Both the position numbers and the translations under genes were made by a program. A DNA stretch of 64,000 nt from Trichomonas vaginalis G3 (lineage: Eukaryota; Parabasalia; Trichomonadida; Trichomonadidae), in assembly GCF_026262505.1 (NCBI RefSeq), contig NC_067204.1:9023797-9087796 (forward strand), given 5' to 3'. The notes beneath the pieces were generated by a model that saw only the letters and a program-made list of their open reading frames with translations, searched no databases and was not told the origin of the DNA. Shown here piece by piece: positions 19,353-29,999 of the stretch (its first letter is position 1; each line of letters begins with the position of its first letter).

Positions 19353-19826
19353 TTAAATGACGTCAGGGTCAATTTCTTCAACCATTTCACTTCCTTCGTC
19401 AATGTCAATAGAAGCTTCTTCAACCTTTGGTAAGAATTTCTGTATAACATCTTTGTTCGTTATTGTCTTCAGAGATGAAGGATAATATTTCACATTTGTT
19501 TCACACTTCTTATATTCTTTCTGTTCGGAAAGATTCATAGCAATACTGAAGAAGTCAATGTTAGAGTTCTTTATGACAGTATAATGAGTATCTTTGACAT
19601 TCACGAAGAAACTCTTTTGTTTCAAAACTACTGCTAACTCTTGTGAAGTATAACGTTTGCGGTCAATGACAATAGCTAATGGTCTGACATACTGACCGAA
19701 CTTAGATTCTTTCACAAACTTCTTGTTAAAGATAACATTGACGTTTGAAGCACCATTGAACTCATTCTTGATGGCAGTAGCGAGAGCATTGTATGAAAAG
19801 AACTTGCAATCTTGCATGTGTTTCAT
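19353..19826 (-). CDS. E1 candidate ssDNA-binding protein, 157 aa
   Basis: Starts MKHMQDCKFFSYN and ends in an acidic tail with a hydrophobic tip (EEASIDIDEGSEMVEEIDPDVI). The E2 gene at 39356 ends EEENIDIDPEMF and sits beside its replication helicase. Acidic tails with a hydrophobic end are how bacterial and phage single-strand binding proteins contact partners. Here the gene adjoins the DNA polymerase. SSB identity is an inference from the tail and the neighbours. Confidence 0.45.
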   Translation of the reverse strand: MKHMQDCKFFSYNALATAIKNEFNGASNVNVIFNKKFVKESKFGQYVRPLAIVIDRKRYTSQELAVVLKQKSFFVNVKDTHYTVIKNSNIDFFSIAMNLSEQKEYKKCETNVKYYPSSLKTITNKDVIQKFLPKVEEASIDIDEGSEMVEEIDPDVI

Positions 19827-19915
19827 TATAATAAAAAGTTCGAAATATTTTAAAACTAGCCTTAAAAAATCTAAGCTAATTTTTTTCTAAGAAATTTTTT
19901 TATTTCCTACTAAAG

Positions 19916-22900
19916 ATGTATCGGAAGTTGTCTAAGTTAGAACACTCGGAAATAAAACAACTTCTTACAGAAGCTAACATAGATGTTGCAAAACATTACG
20001 CGACAAACAAAAAATCACTCGCTGACATCCTCAATGACTACAATGGTGAAATAACTTATGATAGAATTCATGAGTTCATAAATGCAAGAGCATTTCCTTT
20101 AAATGACGTTGCTATTGATTTATATCATAGACGTTCAGTACCTCATGAAGTAAGAAGAGAAATGTTTGACATAACAAATGCAAACGTTGGTCATACTCGT
20201 AAAGCTCTTTCGCATGATGTTCGTCAAGAGATGTTTGAACTTACGAACTCAAACGTTGGTGAAACACGAAAGAGAGACGACACACTGAAACAACAGAGAA
20301 GAGAGATGTTTAAAAGTGCTATAGAACAAGTTCGCAAAGCTAACGATGTCATTCGTTCCATTGACGACAAACCAAAAGAAGGTGAGAGATGGTTAAAGAA
20401 AGATGAAGAGAATAGGAAGAGAAATGTGAAGTCAGGCAATAGACTCATTGACTTTAACATCGAAGCTTTAGATGAACCAAACAGAGACTACTTACACAAA
20501 CATTTCGGTAAGGTTTTCATGAGACTCTTAGAGAAGATTAAAATAAACTCCCAACAAAGATGGATGGTATGTTATAAACTTGGTGGAAAGTATGAATGTT
20601 CTACGTTAAACCTCAATAATATTGGAACATTACTACATCAGCTCTTGAAGGAGAACTTTATATCAGAGATAGAAGCAAATGCTGCAGGTATTGTTGAAAT
20701 GCACTATGACTTCTTCTTGACAAACATAAAGAATCTTACCGAAATAAAGATGTATGATTTAACAGAATATGAAGGCTTAACGATGTCAGATGTAAAGAAA
20801 GGCAAACCAAAAAAGAGACCATATAGAGATGAAAGCACACTGACAGAAAGACAGAAAAGATTATTGAACAGACTTAAACAAACAGGAGATAAACAAGATA
20901 TAGATGACTTCTGGAATGAAATCCTTGGTGAAAAGAAGTTTTATAAGAAGAGAAGCGGTCAGTTCTGGAAGTATCTTTGCACATTACCTATAAATCTTGA
21001 ACGCTACCAAATCTTCAATGAACTGAACAAAAGAACTGCAACACTTATGACAGAAGACAATTGTTTCGTTTATGCTTGTTCAGGCTGGAGTAAATGAAGA
21101 AACTATTGACCACATGAGAGAAGTCATTCGTGTTAGAGACTTTCCTCAAAGTAAAGTACAAGAAATTTCCGACGCAACAGGTATAGCATTCAATGTTACC
21201 ATTGGTTATTTCAATGACTCCAAAGATAACAGAATAATTCACTACATACCAAAAGAATGTGAAACTGCTCGAACTATTGACTTACTTCTTGTTGAACACC
21301 ACTACATGCTAAATGAAAGATTACCAATGACAACATATTTCATTCGCAACTATATAGAAATCTTGAAGGAGTGTGGTGGAATGAACATTGAGAAACAGAT
21401 GAAGATTTATACAAAGAGAGAGAACAAATATGTAGTTCGTTATGATAGAACAACACCGTTATGGGATGTTATGAAAACATTGTGGGAGTGCAAATATTTC
21501 GAACCTATTTCTTATGGAGAACTTTTCACATATACGACTGACTTATATAAACAGAACCTTGCACCATTTAAAGATTTGACATATGCTCCAAAGTATTGTG
21601 TACAACTGAAGAAGAAAGCCGAGTCAAAAGAAGTAAATAAAAATAAGTGCAAGTTCATTCCTGAGCACGTTTTCTTTGCTGACTTTGAGTGCAGTAGATG
21701 GCTTTCATAAAGCTTTTAACATCTGTTATGACAGTGAAGATGGTTCAGTGAGTGAAAGCATTTGGGGTCAAACTGTGCAACAGAATTTTTGGAACGACTT
21801 CCTGACAAGAGTTTAATATATTTCCATAACCTCAGTTATGATATAAACTTCATCTTAAGACACATGACAGAAGTGAAAGGAACTCCCATCATTAAAGGTT
21901 CACGAACAATGCAAATAACTGGCTTATATAAAGGAAGGGCAATTATTATAAAAGACTCTTACAGTGTTATAAATAAGAAGCTTAAACTATTTCCTGCTAT
22001 GTTTAACTTACAAACAGGACCGAAAGAAGTATTTCCATACAACTACTACAGCAGTTTTGTTAGCAAATGACAACAGAACTGGTGTCATTTCTGAAGCGTG
22101 TAAGTTTGTCAAGGATGCAGATACATTCATGAAAAACATAGATTCCATCAAAGGTTGCAGAATAGATGAAAACCACTTCGACTTAGAAAAATATAGCACG
22201 TTTTACTGCAAACAAGATGTAAGAATTTTAAGAGAAGGTTTTGTAAAGTTCCGCAATGACTTAATGAAAGAGTTTGATTTAAACGTTTATGACTACGTTA
22301 GTATTTGTTCTATTGCTAACAAATTGTTTGAGAACAGAGTATACTTCCCGAATGGAAATCTTTATGACCTCTCAAATAAACCAAGAGAGTTTATTTCGAG
22401 ATGCATTCAAGGTGGAAGATGTATGTTATCAGATAACATTAAACAAAAGAGCAAAAAGAAACTCATTGCTGACTTCGACGCTGTTTCATTATATCCATCA
22501 GCAATTGCAAGACTTTATACTTTAGAAGGAATTCCAAAGGTTATGAAGAAAGAAATGTTAAGCACAGAGTATCTCATGAGACATTTATTCAATGACGACC
22601 AAAAGGAACCCATTGGTGAAAAGTTTATGTCTGGCTTCTTTGTTCTCATTAAGATAACAGAGATTGGAATACATAGACACTTTCCTTTAATAGTTTGTGA
22701 CCCTGAACTAAATCCAGAACTTAACGTTCCCAGAAGTTCAAACACTTGCTGTTTAATGTATGTTGACCATATAACATTACAAGACCTCATAAAATATCAA
22801 GGTGTCAAATGTGAAGTGTTGCAAGGATACTATTACGATGGAAACAGAGATATTAGAATAAGAGATGAAGTAAAGAAGTTGTTTGAGTTAAGGTTAAAGT

Positions 22901-23733
22901 ATAAGAAAGAAGGAAATCCTTTGCAAGAAAATATAAAGCTCATTCTGAACAGTATTTATGGCAAAACTATTCTATCTCCTATTGAGTCAAAAATAACCAT
23001 AGTAAATGACAAAGATGCTATAAGATATGCCATCAGAAACTACAACCATATAGTGAAGTTCGAAGGTTTGGATGGTTCAGATAAAACTATTTTCAAGCTA
23101 ACGAAAAGCATTTGCAGACACTTTAACTTCTGTCCACTTGGTGTTAATATTCTGTCTATGTCGAAGAGAATAATGTGTGAAGTATTCTGTACTGCTGAGG
23201 ACTTAGGAATGGACATCTTTTATAGCGATACGGACGGTATGCATCTCTACAATGAAGATATCCCTCGTTTAGCTGAAGAGTTTGAGAAACGTTATGGAAG
23301 AGTTCTCATTGGTAAAAACCTTGGTCAATTTCATAGCGACTTTGCAGAAATCACAAAAGATAAACAAAGTTTAGCATACAAGTCAATATTTTGTGGAAAG
23401 AAGACCTACATAGACTTACTCACTAACGATTTAAATGAAGTTGCATTTCACTGCAGAATGAAAGGCGTGAAGCAAGATGTTATTGCTTTAACCGCTAATG
23501 AAATGTTTCCTGAAGCTATACAATGCTATTACAATGAAGATAAAGGTTTAATGGTTCCGCAAGGAACATATGACAAAGACTCTGAGTTCAGTTTAATGAA
23601 ACTTTACAAAGCACTTCATGACGGTCAAGAGATTGGATTTGACTTATGTAAGTCATGTCAACCTTGCTTTGAAGAGAAGTTTAACTTCTCAATAACGACT
23701 AAAACAAGCTTTATTCGTAAGTTGAAGTTCTGA
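19916..23733 (+). pseudogene. E1 protein-primed DNA polymerase B
   Basis: Polinton-type pPolB, the replicative polymerase that starts from a terminal protein. The N-terminal region has three repeats of the kind R-x-E-M-F-x-x-T-N-x-N-V-G. The exonuclease motifs appear as FFADFE and YFHNLSYDINFI. The polymerase motifs are DFDAVSLYPSAIARL (A), NSIYGKT (B) and FYSDTDGMHL (C), with a KGVKQD segment further on. It is preceded by TTTTTTATTTCCTACTAAAG. The locus is broken, with about three breaks. It is the longest gene of E1 and lies between the KilA-N genes and the capsid block. Confidence 0.92.
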
Positions 23734-23735
23734 GG

Positions 23736-23840
23736 TCATTTATTTTTGTCAGCAATGAGGTCATGAATGAGGTCAGCAATGAGGTCATGAATGAGGTCAG
23801 CAATGAGGTCATTTATTTTTGTCAGCAATGAGGTCATTCG
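23736..23840 (+). repeat. Short tandem repeat (GAGGTCAtgaat / GAGGTCAgcaat)
   Basis: Alternating units of GAGGTCAGCAAT and GAGGTCATGAAT between the polymerase stop and the convergent capsid-related gene, with TTTATTTTTGTCAGCAATGA occurring twice. Likely non-coding spacer. Confidence 0.8.
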
Positions 23841-23866
23841 TGATAAAAATAAAGCTAGCGTAGATT

Positions 23867-24722
23867 TTACAATACTGCGATGGTAGAGTTTAAGAGTTGT
23901 GCTTCAATGTAGAGACAGTCCTTATGGTCTGGAGGTAAGAACACTGGGCAGTTATGGTCATGAGTGGAGAACATGTCTATCCAAAACTCACGATTGAAGC
24001 CAGTTAATTTATAGTATTTAGGGTTAGGAAGTGGTGAAGTTCTTGTATGACCAATGAACTCATTTTCAACTCCCTTACTTAAGTTTGAATATAATATAGC
24101 TTGCTTTCTATCCCAAATGCCAGGTGTTACAATCTTTGAAAATTCATTTTTCCTCGGAAGCATTGCATCATAATTGAAAACATTCTTGAAATCATCACTT
24201 GGTTCAGAGATTTGAAATCTTATACGTAATGGATTTTCTTTCTCTTTAGCGACTTCATTGAATGGTGAGAATACAATGAATTACAGTCATGAGTTCCATC
24301 TTCATTTTCATTAAATTCATAATGAAAGTCTATAAGTTGTGGCGACTACCTTCTTCTTTCAGTTGTGCAAGAAACTCACGTAAAGGCTGTAAAGTTTGTA
24401 CTTCAATGTTGAACTTTTTCTCGAACATCTCATTAAATGAAATCATACATTGCAACAATGTTGTATCGTCTTTAAAGTATTTGTATATGTGAATGTTTTG
24501 GGCGCTTAAAGACTGTTCGTCATTTTCTATCTCGACTTGAAGTATAAAGTCAACCTTTCTGAAAGCACGTGTTATATACATATTTGTTATGCCAATGTAC
24601 TTCTCTTCATTTATGTTCACAATCCAGTCTGTTGGAAACTTAAACGTTACTCTGTTCCCCTTTATTTTGACGTCAGGGTTTTCACTACTGAACGCAACAG
24701 TTAAAGGTATTTGTCTATACAT
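23867..24722 (-). pseudogene. E1 second penton/minor-capsid family member
   Basis: Starts MYRQIPLTVAFSSENPDV, with FKFPTDWIVNINEEKYIGIT as the segment shared with the genes at 8159 and about 51775. Later parts (NREFWIDMFSTHDHNCPVFLPP, LYIEAQLL) suggest a jelly-roll ending. Upstream is TTTATTTTTATCCGAATT, the recurrent promoter word. Broken, about two breaks. Confidence 0.55.
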
Positions 24723-25018
24723 TTAATTCGGATAAAAATAAACCATTTACTCTTTCTTTGCTTCAGCTTCTTTAGCTTTTTGTTCTTCCTTTGCTTTTGC
24801 TTCTTCTCTAGCTTTTTTGCCAGCAAACGTGGGTTCTTTTGTCTTCCAGCAGCTAATGCAGCAAGTTGTTTTTCACTAAGTTTTCTCTTTGGTCTCTCTG
24901 GCTTTTGTTCTTGTTTTTGTTCCTTCAGTTCGGATAAAATTTGCTCGCGAATTTCTTTCTTCAATGCTTCAACATCTATGACCCCTTGGGTCTTGTCCGT
25001 ATGACTTGTCTGAGTCAT
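24701..25018 (-). pseudogene. E1 Lys-rich coiled-coil protein
   Basis: Starts MTQTSHTDKTQGVIDVEALK, then a long charged helix and a very Lys-rich tail. The composition suits a DNA-condensing core protein of the particle. The ATG follows TTTTTATCCGCAGTCAA. The tail may be altered (about one break), so the extent is uncertain. Confidence 0.5.
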
Positions 25019-25063
25019 TTGACTGCGGATAAAAATCTAACTTAAAACTTTAACCGATGTAAA

Positions 25064-25477
25064 ATGAGCTTGTCAAAATCAGAGCGAGAGTCTATTATAT
25101 TAAATGACGCCAGAGGAATACAACATCCTTTCTATTATGTAAGTCAGAGTAAAGATGGTAAAATATATGTAAGAAAAAGAAAGGTTCCATTAGCGAATGC
25201 AGAGGGCGACAACATTAAGGTGCATGGCACCGAGGGTGAAGCCCATATAAAACCTTCTGTTCAAACTGAGCCACCAAAAGAACAAGAAGAAAAGAAGCCA
25301 GATGTACTTTCAACAACGAACCAAGAGCTTATTGCAAAGTTCGTGAATTTCATTGAAAAGCAAACCGAGTCAAAGAACCCTGACCCACCAGTGAAAGAAG
25401 TTGAGACAAAAGAGAATGTACAGTTCATTGAAAATGTCAAAAACAACTTCCACCACGAATGCCAAGAAGAAGAGTGA
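25064..25477 (+). CDS. E1 small basic-N-terminus protein, 137 aa
   Basis: MSLSKSERESIILNDARGIQ start, then YYVSQSKDGKIYVRKRKVPL, then a Pro/Glu-rich tail. The motif around Y-x-V...DGK...RKRK recurs in the E1 gene at 27629 (FYIHTMKDGRVQFRKIK) and in E2 at about 48700 (YKVTFHRNGTASISKRNR). This is a small family shared between the elements, likely virion-associated because it sits next to the capsid gene. Confidence 0.6.
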   Translation: MSLSKSERESIILNDARGIQHPFYYVSQSKDGKIYVRKRKVPLANAEGDNIKVHGTEGEAHIKPSVQTEPPKEQEEKKPDVLSTTNQELIAKFVNFIEKQTESKNPDPPVKEVETKENVQFIENVKNNFHHECQEEE

Positions 25478-25496
25478 GAATAATGAAGTAAATAGA

Positions 25497-25518
25497 TATT
25501 TTTATCTGAAGTAAATAC
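25497..25518 (+). promoter_or_regulatory. Recurrent TTTTTATCTGA promoter word before capsid gene
   Basis: ATATTTTTATCTGAAGTAAA lies directly before the capsid ATG. The same TTTTTATCYG word precedes the starts at 24722, 25018, 39356 and 41979 in matching orientation. Confidence 0.5.
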
Positions 25519-27091
25519 ATGCAGAACGAACAGCTAAACGAATTTACTCCAGCAGAGCATATTCATCAGATTCGCTCATATTTCGATATCATAGACAATG
25601 CAGTTCAAATTGGTGACACTAATAGAAAATATTCTGACGCAAAGATTCCATCACAACCTGGAACTGCTAAAGATAACACATGGGTAACATTCAATCTCTC
25701 ACCTCCTGGTGAAAATATGTTGGACCTTTACAATACATTCATTACGTATAAAATGGAAGGTCAATTTATTGCAGATAAAGAAATTGGTTCAGGTTCAATA
25801 AAACAAACCCACCAGGATTTTGGATTGGTTTCGATGACGCTTTCTATGCAGTTGCTGGATATCAAATCCTTGCAAATGGTCGTATCGTATATTCTCAAGA
25901 CAACGCAAGAGAAGAAGCATATATAACTTCAAACTCACAAACTACCGAACAAATAAAGAAAGTAGATGTTTTCTCAAAGACTCGACATGAAGATGTATGG
26001 AGTCATTCGGGAACATGCAGAACAGGACAAATTGTTAGTGGTCCAATTACAGCAGGAAAATCATTTGATTTTAAGCTTCGTTTAAGAATTCCTGTTAGAA
26101 GATTCCTTCCATTAGAAGCTATAAGATTTATTCCTGCATTTGCTGGTAACATTCAGCTTAAAGTAAAGTTCAGTAGCGACGCATTACAATGCACATCTAT
26201 ATCTGTAAATGATATCATTGCTTTCAATCCAACTCTTAAAGTTGCATTTGCTTCAGATTCAAATCCACTGACAAATAAATTTGTTCCATGGAATGAACCA
26301 TTCACTATGATAACGAAGGCAGTAGAAGCTAGTGGAACAGTTACTATTACAACTGTAACCCAGCAACTATTTCGAACAAGATGGATTTTAATGAATGTTT
26401 CATTCATCCAAAGTCATTCTCTTTAGACCCTAACATTTATACAGAACTTGTAGAACATTATACAAACAAGGCTTTATGTTTTCCTGTTAAAGTTATGGAT
26501 TGGATTCCTATGGACGGTTCATTCTCAAAGAATACAGATAGTTCAAGTGCAACATTTACAGCAGCTTATACGCCTATTAATGTTAAAAGTATTTGGGCAC
26601 TATTTAGAAAGAAAGACAACTATTATGTTAATTTTGAGAACCCTAAGTTTAAATATCTTCAGCTTTCCATGGGAGCTTATGGAAATATGCCTGCAGAACC
26701 TGAAAAATCATATGGACCTGTATTTTATGAAATGGTTGCGAACGCTTGCAATACAAACAATGATATGATAGGATTTAATGAAGATGTTATGAGGTCATTG
26801 GTGGATGATGGTAGTGTGGAACATAAATGGGATAGCTATGACAACACACATTTCTTATGTGGTTTTCCAACTGAAGTGGACTTTTGCTTCCAGCAGGGTC
26901 AAACATCTACTGCTCCAATAACATACAAATTGTCTGTTAAAGGACCTATTGAACTAGCAACTGAAAATGTACCAAAGCCACTTATTGGATTTATGAGGGA
27001 TTGTTGCTTTGCCATTCAGGTGCGTGCTAATGGCATACCAATAATAAGACTTGACGACTATAACTTAGCTGCGGACGACAGTGAGGAATAA
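25519..27091 (+). pseudogene. E1 major capsid protein candidate (double jelly-roll)
   Basis: Starts MQNEQLNEFTPAEHIHQIRS. It is a long beta-rich locus with TWVTFNLSPPGENMLDLYNTFITYKMEG near the start, a mid-part with RLRIPVRRFLPLEAIRFIPAF, and a late WIPMDGSFSKNTDSSS/IWALFRKKD region. The E2 locus 34740-36343 has equivalents (KLRVPLSSFLIFRFLRYLPNW; MFVLFRRT). Size, position after the small basic protein and the two-domain pattern fit the double jelly-roll capsid of Polintons. Broken, about two breaks. Confidence 0.75.
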
Positions 27092-27121
27092 AGGATGAAC
27101 GTTTATTTTTAAAGATTATAA

Positions 27122-27580
27122 ATGAGTTCTTCATCAAGCTCTCGTGAACCTTCACCATCTGTGAAACAAACTTTACCAAACAATTATGGAGCACCTATTG
27201 AATATTTCTTACGAGCTGCACAATGGCAAAGAGCAGTCTCACCAAGGTTAGGTGTTCCACCAGCTCCTGTCAAAAATAGCATTTGGTCAAGTCCCTATAT
27301 AATATATGGTCTCCCACTAGGTTTGCTAGCTACAGCAGGAGCAGTAATGATGTTGAAAAGAAATAAAGCAAATGTTGTAAATAATACTGAAGTAGCTGAA
27401 GTTAAACAAACTCCGACACCAACATCAAAACCAACGCCTTCACAAACAACACCTTCAATGACTCCTGAACCTATGAAAGTACAAACTCCTGTTCAAAAGT
27501 CAACTCCTAAACCGACTCGAACATATAAACCAGAACCTACTCCTCAAATAAATCGTAAAACTCCTGCGTTTCCTTACTGA
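27122..27580 (+). CDS. E1 membrane-anchored Pro/Thr-rich protein, 152 aa
   Basis: Ser-rich start, one membrane helix (about residues 60-78, IIYGLPLGLLATAGAVMML) followed by KRNK, then a Thr/Pro-rich tail (TPTPTSKPTPSQTTP). Looks like a small virion membrane or vertex protein. It follows the capsid gene by 30 bp. Confidence 0.6.
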   Translation: MSSSSSSREPSPSVKQTLPNNYGAPIEYFLRAAQWQRAVSPRLGVPPAPVKNSIWSSPYIIYGLPLGLLATAGAVMMLKRNKANVVNNTEVAEVKQTPTPTSKPTPSQTTPSMTPEPMKVQTPVQKSTPKPTRTYKPEPTPQINRKTPAFPY

Positions 27581-27628
27581 AAAAATAATGTTATTTTTAT
27601 TTAATATTAAAATTTTTATTTGATTGAA

Positions 27629-27865
27629 ATGACGACTAAAGTCACTGAAGCAATGAAGCAAAAGTTTTTGGTAGAATACATTAAATCAGGAACTATTCCA
27701 GAAGGTTTTTACATTCATACTATGAAGGATGGTAGAGTTCAGTTTAGAAAGATAAAGCAACCATTAGATAAAGAAGGAATTTTGAGAAAGATTAAACTTC
27801 ATGAGGACAACATTGCTGAACTTAGGAAGAAGTTAGAAGAGTTGGAGAAAGGAAGAGAGTTATAA
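27629..27865 (+). CDS. E1 small basic coiled protein, 78 aa
   Basis: ATG at 27629 (MTTKVTEAMKQKFLVEYIKS). Shares the DGR...RK pattern of the 25064 protein and ends in a charged coiled coil (HEDNIAELRKKLEELEKGREL). Its 3' end touches the inner edge of the right terminal repeat. Confidence 0.6.
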   Translation: MTTKVTEAMKQKFLVEYIKSGTIPEGFYIHTMKDGRVQFRKIKQPLDKEGILRKIKLHEDNIAELRKKLEELEKGREL

Positions 27866-27881
27866 AGCAATGAATTCAAGA

Positions 27882-27942
27882 TGGTGAAAAACCAGGTGAA
27901 AAAAGAGGTGAGATTTCACCACTTCACTTAAACATTATTTTT
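27882..27942. repeat. Dispersed palindrome, copy 5
   Basis: GGTGAAAAACCAGGTGAAAA, core GGTGAGATTTCACC, then ACTTCACTTAAACATTATTT. Lies between two convergent gene ends (27865 and 28020) in the right terminal repeat. Confidence 0.85.
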
Positions 27943-28019
27943 GCGCTATGTTTTCATACGTGTGAGGGTGGTGATATCATTAATTTTTATATAAATGACA
28001 GAACAAAAATAAAGCATAT

Positions 28020-28454
28020 CTACTCAACAGGAATGAGACCCTTACTGACTATGTATTCGTTTAATGCTTGATGAAAACAATGGTACATATTATCGTATGG
28101 GTATACACAACGTCTGTTTCCATCGTCGTCGTATATGTAGAGCTCAAATCCAGTCCAACCTTCTTTTGTACAATATGTAGCTTTATTTAAGTATGCACTT
28201 ATGTAGATAAGGCAATTTTCTTCATCGCTCCAGAAATAATTTTTCGTCTTTGTTGAAATAGTTTTCGTTCCTCTACGTCCATAAGGAATGTATGCAATAA
28301 ATTTAGCATCATAAGGTATTATAATATATTCAGGGTTTCTTTCATCGTCAATGGGTCTGTCTTTGTTAAAATGCATGTTTCTCAGTTTTACTTGAGTTTT
28401 GAATAGTTCACGGAAACGTTCTGGGAAAGAGTCATAGTAAATGTAGTCGGACAT
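28020..28454 (-). CDS. E1 terminal-repeat gene, right copy
   Basis: 144 residues, identical to the product of 6855-7289 except one residue (YISAYL). Convergent with the 78-residue gene. Function unknown. See the left copy. Confidence 0.8.
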   Translation of the reverse strand: MSDYIYYDSFPERFRELFKTQVKLRNMHFNKDRPIDDERNPEYIIIPYDAKFIAYIPYGRRGTKTISTKTKNYFWSDEENCLIYISAYLNKATYCTKEGWTGFELYIYDDDGNRRCVYPYDNMYHCFHQALNEYIVSKGLIPVE

Positions 28455-28514
28455 GTCTTTGTAATGAAATAAAAAATTTAAAAAAAATAAAAATAAGTTT
28501 ATTTTTTATTTAGT

Positions 28515-28676
28515 GAGGACGGTAGTGAATTCGTTAGTGAAGTCGTTAGTGAATTCGTTAGTGAAGTCGTTAGTGAAGTCGTTAGTGAATTCGTTAGTGA
28601 AGTCGTTAGTGAATTCGTTAGTGAAGTCGTTAGTGAAGTCGTTAGTGAATTCGTTAGTGAAGTCGTTAGTGGTTAG
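28515..28676 (-). repeat. 12-bp minisatellite, right copy, ~13 units
   Basis: Reverse-strand array of the same ACTAACGAMTTC units as at 6685, but longer. Copy number therefore varies between the two ends of one element. Confidence 0.9.
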
Positions 28677-28817
28677 CGGCTTTGTATATATTTAAGGTTA
28701 AGTTGGTGTTACGGTTGTGTTGTAAAATATACGTTAACGGTTTTGTAAAGTGTCAAAACCACTAAGTCGTGTACGGAGGCGCGCAGTGCCACAGTACTGA
28801 AGATAGTCATACTAACT

Positions 28818-29634
28818 AGCTCTTGCGCTCTTGCATACCATTTTATGCCGTCACTGGCAAATTCGCGGAATCAATTGTTTTTCCGTTTTTGTATTTTTTC
28901 GTTTGGCCCGACACAAGTGAAAATATACAAGTTTGTCTCACAGCATATTTTGGCTCCATCAATCGCGAACCATCTTATTTTTCAATGGACTGCGCACCTC
29001 AAATCACAAATGCTGTTGAAACAGCCATCCCCTTATGCCAGATCATTTGGTGTGGCGTTCATGTGTTGCGCGCTGTCATGAGAAAGGCTGAAAAGTTTCA
29101 AGATCGTTCCAACTTCGAAATTTTCTATAACTTAATGAAGTTATTGGTCTTTGGTTCTGAAGAAGAAGAAATTGATCCTGATGAAGTTTACAACAATTTA
29201 GAAGAAATTTTAAATGAGGAACCTGCTGCCCGTGAATACTTTGACCAACAGTGGCGCCATCATCTTGACAGGTGGATGCTTCGCTATAGAAATGAAGGAG
29301 ATGGAACAAACAACATCTCGGAATCACATTTCAAGGTTTTGAAGCACCAGTACTTCCCAGAAAGGCGAAATCTTCGACTCGATGAACTTGTCATCGAGTT
29401 ATATTCCAGTGTTGTTCCTTCATTCCTGATTAAGTTGCAAATTAAAGGTCTGGATTCAGAGAGAAGTGTTAAAGTTATCAAAAAAGTCACAAGAGATTTC
29501 GAAGAAATGACACAATTTAAAAAAGTCGAATGCATCAGTATGCTTGAAGCTGTTCAGAAAGGTCTGAAAAATGATACACTTTGTTGTAAACAGAAATTCA
29601 TCAAAAGTGACACCTCAGAAAAGCTAAAATATTG
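28818..29634 (+). pseudogene. MULE transposase, 3' half
   Basis: Continues the transposase of 5916-6539 after the target duplication AGCTC. Contains FSMDCAPQITNAVETAIP (second catalytic Asp), IIWCGVHVLRAV (the C/H pair) and NNISESHFKVLKH (catalytic Glu), the MULE DDE pattern. The reading frame on this side agrees with that of the first half across the duplication, so the gene appears to have been whole before E1 landed. It ends at a TGA. The C-terminus has CCKQKF but no clear zinc knuckle. Confidence 0.8.
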
Positions 29635-29894
29635 AATTTTTGGAACTTTTGATAGAGCACGTTTTTAAATATTAATTAAAGTAAATGTATATTTTGTAAA
29701 GATTCTTTTTAATAAAAAAAAATAAAATTTTGAAGAAGAACACAAAATCTTCTGAAAAATAATATCACATAAACGCATATTATTTTCTAATATATAACTA
29801 TTTTATATAAAAATCAAATTCAATGATCTTAAAAGCGAAGGATAAACCTCAAAATTTACGAATATAATGAGTGGGAATATAATGCTTATCTATC
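29635..29894. other. Spacer between MULE gene and E2
   Basis: About 260 bp of AT-rich DNA with no frame of note, ending at a run of 25 As (29895-29919) that abuts the E2 terminal repeat. Confidence 0.6.
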
Positions 29895-29919
29895 AAAAAA
29901 AAAAAAAAAAAAAAAAAAA

Positions 29920-29989
29920 GGTAGTGGGGCTTCCAGGGGCTGCGCCCCTTCTAGCCCCGAAGATGTTTAGTATAAATGAAGTTTTTATT
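29920..29989 (+). repeat. E2 left terminal inverted repeat with internal hairpin
   Basis: About 70 bp. Inner hairpin AGGGGC-TGC-GCCCCT at 29935-29949. Matches the reverse complement of 54668-54737 outside the hairpin arms. Confidence 0.85.
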
Positions 29990-29999
29990 CGGAAAATTG

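Larger units (their letters stand above)
6540..28817. mobile_element. Maverick/Polinton element E1 (22.3 kb)
   Basis: Bounded by inverted repeats beginning AGTTAGTATGACTATCTTCA, with AGCTC on both outer sides as target duplication. Contents are those of the family: integrase of retroviral type with chromodomain-like tail, protein-primed family B DNA polymerase, A32/FtsK-like packaging ATPase, a double jelly-roll major capsid candidate, penton/minor capsid candidates, a fibre, and several small genes. No protease was recognised. Genes face both ways, with the polymerase, integrase and KilA-N genes on the plus strand. The element is broken (roughly ten breaks, in ATPase, polymerase, capsid, fibre and minor genes). 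The end repeats differ very little (144 residues of the duplicated gene differ at one position), so insertion looks recent. Confidence 0.95.
27849..28817 (-). repeat. E1 right terminal inverted repeat
   Basis: About 969 bp, reverse complement of 6540-7457 with more minisatellite units. The outer end reads ATAGTCATACTAACT, followed by the target duplication AGCTC (28818-28822). Confidence 0.92.

Noticed and set aside
24711-25004. 97-aa Phe/Ser/Cys-rich membrane-like frame
   Set aside because: Antisense image of the Lys-rich coiled-coil gene; poly-Lys codons read backwards give Phe/Leu.
28513-28695. Open frame of VNSLVKSLVKSLV repeats
   Set aside because: Pure translation of the 12-bp minisatellite in the terminal repeat; the left copy has a different unit number.
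29895-29919. A-run as the poly-A tail of a retroposon
   Set aside because: It directly abuts the E2 terminal repeat and is mirrored by a T-run at the other end, so it goes with E2.
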